Assembly: GCA_947503965.1 (NCBI GenBank) | Contig: CANNFU010000018.1 | Location: forward strand, 1 to 36,087 | Direction of reading: 5' to 3' | Source: an uncultured Paracoccaceae bacterium | GTDB taxonomy: Bacteria > Pseudomonadota > Alphaproteobacteria > Rhodobacterales > Rhodobacteraceae | Length of the DNA: 36,087 nt | Shown here: positions 30,625 to 36,087 of the stretch, piece after piece | How positions within the stretch are numbered: position 1 is the first letter of the stretch | Layout of the letters: every line of letters starts with the position of its first letter | Program-made: the position numbers and the translations under genes | The notes under the pieces: generated by a model | Databases searched by the model: none | What the model was told of the DNA's origin: nothing | The model's input: the letters and a program-made list of their open reading frames with translations, nothing else

Positions 30625-31260
30625 ATGAAACGTACCTACATTCTTCTTGCCGCCGCTATGTCGGCTATTCCCCTTGCGGCAACTGCGGAAGAGCCACTTG
30701 TGGCCTTCGACGTGGCCGAAGATCTATCGCGATTTGTCTTTGCCGACGCGCCTGTCTTTGATGATGGCATGCCTGCATATGGCAATGCGTTCGTCACGCA
30801 AGGCTACATTTATCCTCAAGGCACACTTGACGGTGGCGTCGAAGGCACGCTGCCGAACGGCGCGCCGGCCTTTCCAGAGCTCGTCATTGGCGAGTGGACC
30901 TGCGACGGATATTTTGTTGGCGAGGGTATGCGCACCGAAAAGGGCGCCATTGTGATGACCCGGCAGGTGTACCACTTTGAAAATGGCGATCTGTTGATAA
31001 GCCATGGCCCTGAACTGGTTGATGTTGATGTAACCGTTACGCGCGCCGTGACGGGCGGAACCGGCGACTATGCCAATGCTCCGGCGGAACTTGATCAGGT
31101 GCTACTCGGTATGACTGACGGATATGGCGTGCGATTACAGATCGAACTTGGCGTCGATTCCAATGACGCTGCCGCGGTCAATGACGAAGATCACACTGAG
31201 TGGGACTCAGGTGCACCGGTTGGCCCAGTGACCTTGCCTGCGCAGAGTGAACGTAGCTGA
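30625..31260 (+). CDS. Exported protein, possible AOC/dirigent-like barrel
   Basis: A 211-aa exported protein with signal peptide MKRTYILLAAAMSAIPLAAT (cleaved near TAEEP). Segments such as AFVTQGYIYPQGTLDG, VIGEWTCDGYFVGEG, IVMTRQVYHFENGDLLISHG and TRAVTGGTGDYANAPAEL recall beta-barrel proteins of the allene-oxide-cyclase or dirigent-like fold. This is a pattern-based guess. AAAGGA at 30611-30616 precedes the ATG. It is the last gene of the methyltransferase/monooxygenase operon, so it may act on or bind the product outside the cytoplasm. Confidence 0.7.
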   Translation: MKRTYILLAAAMSAIPLAATAEEPLVAFDVAEDLSRFVFADAPVFDDGMPAYGNAFVTQGYIYPQGTLDGGVEGTLPNGAPAFPELVIGEWTCDGYFVGEGMRTEKGAIVMTRQVYHFENGDLLISHGPELVDVDVTVTRAVTGGTGDYANAPAELDQVLLGMTDGYGVRLQIELGVDSNDAAAVNDEDHTEWDSGAPVGPVTLPAQSERS

Positions 31261-31393
31261 AAGCCACGTAGATGGTAACAAGTGGTGGCGGGGCTGGCAG
31301 AACAACAGCTCCGCCGAGTTGTTCGATAACACCATGGCATGCGATTGCACCGAATTGGCACTGTTGCGACATGATTAAGCCAAGCGAACCAGT

Positions 31394-31882
31394 TTAAGAC
31401 TTGGCGCGCCTTTGATGCTTTAGCGCGTGCAGAATTCTGATTTCTTCCGCAAATTCCAAAACAGGACCATCAGTCGCTGTACTCTCGATGACATGATCAA
31501 TTGGTAGCGCTCTAACGCGCGGCCGGGCGACTCCGAATTCTGCGAGCCATTGGGTAAGCTGCTTTGAGGAGGCGGCATAGACAATGCGCCCAAGCTCGAC
31601 CCAGCCGTGCGCTGCGGCACACATGGGGCAGTGCTCTCCGGATGTGTAGACCGTTGCCTGATGACGCTCCTCAACTGACATATTGTTTGCAGCCCAGCGT
31701 GCAATTGCAAATTCCGGGTGCTGGGTTTGGTCTCCTCCTGCGACACGATTGTGGTCTTTGAATAGAACTTCGCCCTGACGTGAGACCAGAATTGATCCAA
31801 ACGGTTCGTCGCCACTGAGAACTGCCGTCCTGGCAAGTTCGATACATCGTCGCAAATGCTTCTTATCCAAATCGGTGATCAA
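31394..31882 (-). CDS. Nucleoside deaminase (CDA superfamily)
   Basis: A 162-aa zinc-dependent deaminase of the guanine/nucleoside deaminase type. Zinc and catalytic residues are visible: H55-P-E57 (the HPEFA motif, in place of the more common HAE) and C85-x2-C88 in SGEHCPMC. DEPFGSILV is the typical N-terminal strand. I start it at TTG 31882, because AAAGGAGA lies just upstream on the minus strand and MITDLDKKHLRRCIELA fits the family. An ATG at 31903 has no ribosome-binding site and would add seven odd residues. It is probably a single-gene unit, unrelated to its neighbours. Confidence 0.85.
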   Translation of the reverse strand: MITDLDKKHLRRCIELARTAVLSGDEPFGSILVSRQGEVLFKDHNRVAGGDQTQHPEFAIARWAANNMSVEERHQATVYTSGEHCPMCAAAHGWVELGRIVYAASSKQLTQWLAEFGVARPRVRALPIDHVIESTATDGPVLEFAEEIRILHALKHQRRAKS

Positions 31883-31957
31883 GATCGCTCTCCTTTTCGG
31901 CATCAAAGATCATATTGAGACAGCGGAATTCAGAGAAAAAGCGTCGCCATCGAAAGC

Positions 31958-32887
31958 CTATTTTCCGAATTCGGAATTTGCTGCTGAAGATTTCGGCGCA
32001 GCCCGTCCGCTCAAGTCATCCGCATACTTCGCAATCACATTGGCTAGGTGTTCGGCGACAACTCTTATCCGCCGTGATGCGGCCAGATCACTGTGTAAAA
32101 CCAGCCAGATCGGTTGATCCAACCCGATATCCTTTGAAACCGCCTTTAGCCCTGCATCGGTTGCAATAAAATGCGGCAGCACAGCCAAGCCCAAGCCAGC
32201 CTGCGCACATGCGACCTGTCCCATCAAAGAGGACGTCAAAATAGATGGGGGATCGCCCTTCAGATGGCGTTCCATCCATTGCGCGGCAGGCAACATCTGC
32301 TGTTGTTCAGACCAGCCAATGAAACGATCCTCCGGAATTGGGTTTGATACCGAAGCAGAACGCCCGTCGAGATAGCCCTGCGATCCGTACAGACCAAAGC
32401 CGAGAACCCCGATCTTGCGGATCGTCAGGTTCCCTCGGTCGGGACGCACCATTCGCACTGCCAGATCCGCATCACGCCTATGAAGGTTGGATGTTGCGAT
32501 GTCTGTCAGCACCTCAAGTGTCAGATCAGGATGTGCTTGTAGGAGTTGGGGTAAGCTTGGAAGAAAAAACCGGGTCGCAAAGTTTTCGGCGGTCGCTATA
32601 CGCACGTGGCCGGTTGCCTCTGCTTCCGAGGCCGCATTTGTGCGAAAAGCCTCGGCAGCTTCTTCCAAGGCTTCGGCGCGAGGAAGCAAGGCCAGCCCCT
32701 CGTCTGTGAGCTTGTATCCGGTCTGATGGCGCACAAAGAGCGGAATGCCCAACGCATGTTCCAGCCGCTCGATGCGACGCGACACAGTCGCAACGCCTGT
32801 CCCCATCTGCTTTGCGGCAGCTGTCAACGTTCCCGTGCGGGCAATCGCGAGAAATACTGGGGCGTCGTCAAGATGCAAGCGATCCAT
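31958..32887 (-). CDS. LysR family regulator
   Basis: A 309-aa LysR regulator. The winged helix is at 1-60 (LAIARTGTLTAAAKQMGTGV, ATVSRRIERLEHALGIPLFV) and the sensor domain at about 90-290 (VRIATAENFATRFFLPSLPQ, DLAVRMVRPDRGNLTIRKIG, GLAVLPHFIA). It is divergent from the aldo-keto reductase/CMD-like pair, the presumed target, with a palindrome at 32901-32919 immediately upstream of its start. Confidence 0.9.
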   Translation of the reverse strand: MDRLHLDDAPVFLAIARTGTLTAAAKQMGTGVATVSRRIERLEHALGIPLFVRHQTGYKLTDEGLALLPRAEALEEAAEAFRTNAASEAEATGHVRIATAENFATRFFLPSLPQLLQAHPDLTLEVLTDIATSNLHRRDADLAVRMVRPDRGNLTIRKIGVLGFGLYGSQGYLDGRSASVSNPIPEDRFIGWSEQQQMLPAAQWMERHLKGDPPSILTSSLMGQVACAQAGLGLAVLPHFIATDAGLKAVSKDIGLDQPIWLVLHSDLAASRRIRVVAEHLANVIAKYADDLSGRAAPKSSAANSEFGK

Positions 32888-32900
32888 AGGTCTTTCATAA

Positions 32901-32919
32901 ATGGAAAATGCTCTTCCAT
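32901..32919. promoter_or_regulatory. Palindrome between lysR and the aldo-keto reductase gene
   Basis: ATGGAA (32901-32906) and TTCCAT (32914-32919) form a perfect inverted repeat with a 7-bp spacer. It lies 14 bp from the LysR start and 61 bp from the reductase start, a fitting place for a LysR binding site. Confidence 0.5.
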
Positions 32920-32979
32920 GAAGCGCTGTTTAATTTGCAGATGTGAAGAGCTTATGTCTGCCCAAGAATGGAGAACGTT

Positions 32980-33959
<980 letters not shown>

Positions 33960-33963
<4 letters not shown>

Positions 33964-34346
33964 GCCGGAACAGTAACCCTCTTCCAAAGGCTTTGGCGTT
34001 GCTGGAAGAGTTGGAGCGCGGCGCATCTGACAAGGTGCGTGCCGACCTCGAAGCGTTTTCTCCTGGCGCAACGGAACTGATACTGGGATATGCATTCGCG
34101 GATGTTGTAAGCCGCGAGGGTATTGATCTTCGAACACGCGAAATGCTGACCGTAGGAATGTTGGCAGCTATGGCGACAGCGCCTGGTCAGCTTGAGTTTC
34201 ACATGCGCGCCGCGCTGAACAGCGGCGTGACGCGTGAAGAAATCGTCGAAATTGTCCTGCAGGTTTCGGTCTATGCAGGAGTACCAGCCTGCATGAACGC
34301 TGTCGCCGCTGCAAAGAAAGCCTTTCAGGCTAGGGAGCAAATCTGA
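33960..34346 (+). CDS. Carboxymuconolactone decarboxylase-like protein
   Basis: A 128-aa protein of the CMD/AhpD family. The core pattern REMLTVGMLAAMATAPGQLE followed by FHMRAALNSGVTREEI is clear (about residues 60-95). No CxxC pair is present, so it is not an AhpD-type peroxidase, and decarboxylase or other activity remains open. Its ATG overlaps the aldo-keto reductase stop by 4 bp, which ties the two reactions together. Confidence 0.88.
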
Positions 34347-34517
34347 CATTCCTGAGGTGAAATTCAAAGTCTAACGAAGCAACGCAAAATACGAACTTGA
34401 GGACAAGACATAGTCCCGGAAAACATCTTTGGTGTTCACCCATTCGGCTTGCGATGAAATGAGCTATAGGACAGCAGTGACATGATCTGAATACTCTGAA
34501 AGTACGGTTTGGTAGAG

Positions 34518-34559
34518 CTGCAGCCAATGTCTGCTATGCGGGCTGCAGCCGCAGCATCC
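34518..34559. repeat. Dispersed repeat copy
   Basis: Closely similar to 26517-26558, with ctgcagccaatg and gcgggctgcagccgcag. It directly borders the high-GC recombinase gene. The rest of the 223-bp gap after the CMD-like gene holds nothing I can identify. Confidence 0.6.
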
Positions 34560-34569
34560 GGTACACCGA

Positions 34570-35529
34570 TCAGACGGCAGGAATGGGCCGTCCTCGCCCC
34601 AATTCGACTAATACATCGACCTTCTCCAGCGCGCGTCGCAGCGCATGGTTCGAAACCTGTACGTAAATCTCGGTGGTCCTGAGATTGGCATGGCCGAGCA
34701 GGGCCTGGACCATCCGGATATCGATGCCTTCCTCGATCAGGAGCGTCGCGGCCGAGTGCCGAAACCGGTGTGGGGTGAGGTGCGGTTCGATCCCGAGGCG
34801 TTTTGACAGAGCCCGAAGTCGCTTTCGGAAGGTGGCCGAGCGGAGCCGGCGCCCGGCCATGTTGAGGAACAGCGGTGATGAAATGGGGCCGCCGTCAGAG
34901 CGCGCCTTGCAGTAGCGTTGAAACTCCTCCTGCAGCTCTCGGTTCGGCACGAAGACGATCCGCTCCTTGCTGCCCTTGCCGTTCACGAGGATCTTACCGC
35001 CGTCCGGCGACACGTCGCGCACCTTTACATTGGTCAGCTCGCTGATGCGCAGCCCTGTGACGATCAGCAGCTTGATGATCAGAAGCGTGACGGCATCTTG
35101 CGCGGTAGGCGCCGCATTATCTGCGCCTCGCGTCGATCGTGCAGCGATCGCGCCATCGCCGGCTTGGAGGAACGCTCTGAGGATGTCCCGATCGATGGGA
35201 CGCGGCAGGCGACGCGGGACCTTCACGGAGATACGGACGTCCGCGAACGGCGAGGGCAGGGCGCTGTTCCGATCTGCGCGCCACGCATAGTACGACTTGA
35301 GGGTCACGAGCCGGCGCTCGATGGTCGCGGGCCTGGCGCCCAACTCGTCGCGCAGATGCCGGTGATAGGCGAGGATGTCGTCTTTCGACAGCGGGTCGCT
35401 GAGGTGGTGCGCCTTGGTGAAGCGCGCGAAGGTTCGCAGATCCTGGGCATAGGCCCTGAGCGTGTGGTGCCCGAGGCTGCGCTCGTCGCGGCGCGACTTG
35501 ACGAAGGCGGTGTGATCGAGATGAGGCAT
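34570..35529 (-). CDS. XerC/D-like tyrosine recombinase
   Basis: A 319-aa site-specific recombinase. The N-terminal SAM-like domain spans about 5-90 (LGHHTLRAYAQDLRTFARFT). The catalytic residues are R161 (TGLRISEL), K186 in NGKGSKER, H254 and R257 (HRFRHSAAT), H280 (LLGHANLRTTEIYV) and Y289. All are present, so it should be active. An extra segment of about 20 residues (ARSTRGADNAAPTAQ) lies before the catalytic domain. Its GC content is well above that of its neighbours, which points to recent acquisition. GGAG lies 9 bp upstream of the ATG within a hairpin (35531-35554). Confidence 0.9.
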   Translation of the reverse strand: MPHLDHTAFVKSRRDERSLGHHTLRAYAQDLRTFARFTKAHHLSDPLSKDDILAYHRHLRDELGARPATIERRLVTLKSYYAWRADRNSALPSPFADVRISVKVPRRLPRPIDRDILRAFLQAGDGAIAARSTRGADNAAPTAQDAVTLLIIKLLIVTGLRISELTNVKVRDVSPDGGKILVNGKGSKERIVFVPNRELQEEFQRYCKARSDGGPISSPLFLNMAGRRLRSATFRKRLRALSKRLGIEPHLTPHRFRHSAATLLIEEGIDIRMVQALLGHANLRTTEIYVQVSNHALRRALEKVDVLVELGRGRPIPAV

Positions 35530-35530
35530 G

Positions 35531-35554
35531 CTGAACTCCTTTGGTTGAGTTCAG
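35531..35554 (-). promoter_or_regulatory. Hairpin overlapping the recombinase ribosome-binding site
   Basis: CTGAACTC (35531-35538) and GAGTTCAG (35547-35554) form a perfect 8-bp stem with an 8-base loop. On the minus strand the AAAGGAG ribosome-binding site spans the loop and the start of the distal arm, so folding would hide it. It could alternatively be a recombinase recognition site. Confidence 0.45.
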
Positions 35555-35691
35555 CCAGTTCAGCACAGACGGGTCAGCGCGCCGAATTCGGCTGCGGAAG
35601 CGGTAACGATAATGGGGCCCATTATAGTCAAAGCTGCCATTCGAGTCAGGCCATCTGGAGACTGCTGTGCGGGACAAAGCTGCCGGCCGGG

Positions 35692-36057
35692 TCAAAGCTC
35701 TCTATAACTGACCAATGCTATACCAAGCTGCTCAATACGCTCACGCAGCATCGGGCTTGTCAGCGTCTCCAGACACGTCACTCGATCTTCGGCTACGTCC
35801 TCGTAGCCTTTGTGACGCGTTGCACTCAACTCCGGTGAGGAAACGGCCGGATGGTCGATGAAGATGTAGGTTCCGGCTTCAAGCTCGTCGAGTTGCCGCG
35901 CGAAGGCTTCGATCCTCTGGTCGGTGTCTCTCGGGAACTTTGGATAGCCTTCGATGCGGGGAAGACCGTGGCCAAAGGCGTCGTCTTTGAGTCCAAATTC
36001 TCTACAAAGGTCGTGAGCGTCCGCTGAACCCGACCTAACGCGTTCCGTTGGAGCCAT
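35692..36057 (-). pseudogene. 5'-truncated ChbG/YdjC-like deacetylase
   Basis: A 121-aa fragment matching the C-terminal part of the ChbG/YdjC carbohydrate deacetylase family: LDELEAGTYIFIDHPAVSSP, then GYEDVAEDRVTCLETLTSPM and ending GIALVSYREL. The N-terminal half with the metal-binding DD and most His residues is missing. A TAG lies directly before the ATG at 36057, followed outward by the palindromic element end at 36060-36087. The gene was probably cut by an insertion there. Confidence 0.7.
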
Positions 36058-36059
36058 CT

Positions 36060-36087
36060 AAGTGTCCACTATCGATGGTGGACACTT
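36060..36087. repeat. Inverted repeat at window edge, likely IS end
   Basis: AAGTGTCCAC (36060-36069) and GTGGACACTT (36078-36087) are perfect inverses separated by 8 bp. The second arm reaches the window edge, so an element may continue to the right. The arms look like insertion-sequence terminal repeats, and the truncation of the adjacent deacetylase gene supports that. Confidence 0.5.

Noticed and set aside
34347..34569. tRNA or attachment site beside the XerC-like recombinase
   Set aside because: I looked for a cloverleaf or tRNA 3' end in the gap and beside the integrase at 3927-5000 and found none, nor direct repeats that would mark att sites.
35117..35695. 192-aa frame overlapping the XerC-like recombinase
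   Set aside because: Most of it is an alternative frame of the high-GC recombinase gene, where long shadow frames are expected. The short non-overlapping part has no domain.

Overview
The window looks like an accessory, insertion-sequence-rich stretch of an alphaproteobacterial chromosome or large plasmid, most likely from the Rhodobacteraceae (Roseobacter group). The basis is protein style only: a tandem cold-shock-domain protein, DUF1127, a TRAP-type binding protein, an IS5-family C-terminus of a kind common in that group, and many small periplasmic proteins. No rRNA, tRNA, CRISPR array or replication gene was found.

Layout. 1-3750: a compact transposon of the Tn5053/Tn7-like type (tniA-tniB-tniQ, minus strand) bounded by 30-bp inverted repeats with internal binding-site repeats. 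It has no resolvase and no cargo. 3927-5822: a tyrosine recombinase, a small possible gene and a double cold-shock protein. 5922-6365: a dead LysR gene. 6616-9378: two periplasmic binding proteins, one fused to an OmpA domain and one an orphan TRAP DctP, closed by a strong terminator. 9895-13421: a tight five-gene operon (MarR regulator, secreted beta-trefoil-like protein, small membrane protein, DedA protein, Tat-exported multicopper oxidase) with a palindrome just upstream.

13422-15965 is the most interesting part. Between an IS3-family remnant and an IS5-family remnant lies a three-gene cassette. A 61-residue peptide is exactly Met plus three 20-residue units, each carrying [IV]GTR[TS]P[VI]F and ending in Trp. 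Its stop codon overlaps the start of a 253-aa protein of a DUF6065-like type, and a DMT/EamA exporter follows. This has the architecture of a ribosomally made, multi-core peptide system: precursor, possible partner or modifying protein, exporter. I know of no described system with this composition.

16011-19118: a divergent pair (DUF3592-like membrane protein and secreted YD-repeat-like protein), then an intact IS30-family element that inserted into a copy of a dispersed intergenic repeat. The empty site can be reconstructed by comparison with a second copy near 26.4 kb.

19312-34346: a run of metabolic and stress modules, each paired with a divergent regulator: AraC/SDR; LysR/(two NTF2-fold proteins, luciferase-domain protein, ferric-reductase-like protein); TetR/(two tandem MoaF-like proteins); GlxA-type/(methyltransferase, DUF1127, flavin monooxygenase, secreted protein); LysR/(aldo-keto reductase, carboxymuconolactone decarboxylase-like). 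The enzyme mix suggests handling of aldehydes, electrophiles or oxidants, but no substrate can be named. 34570-36087: a high-GC XerC-like recombinase, a 5'-truncated ChbG/YdjC-like deacetylase and a palindromic element end at the window edge.
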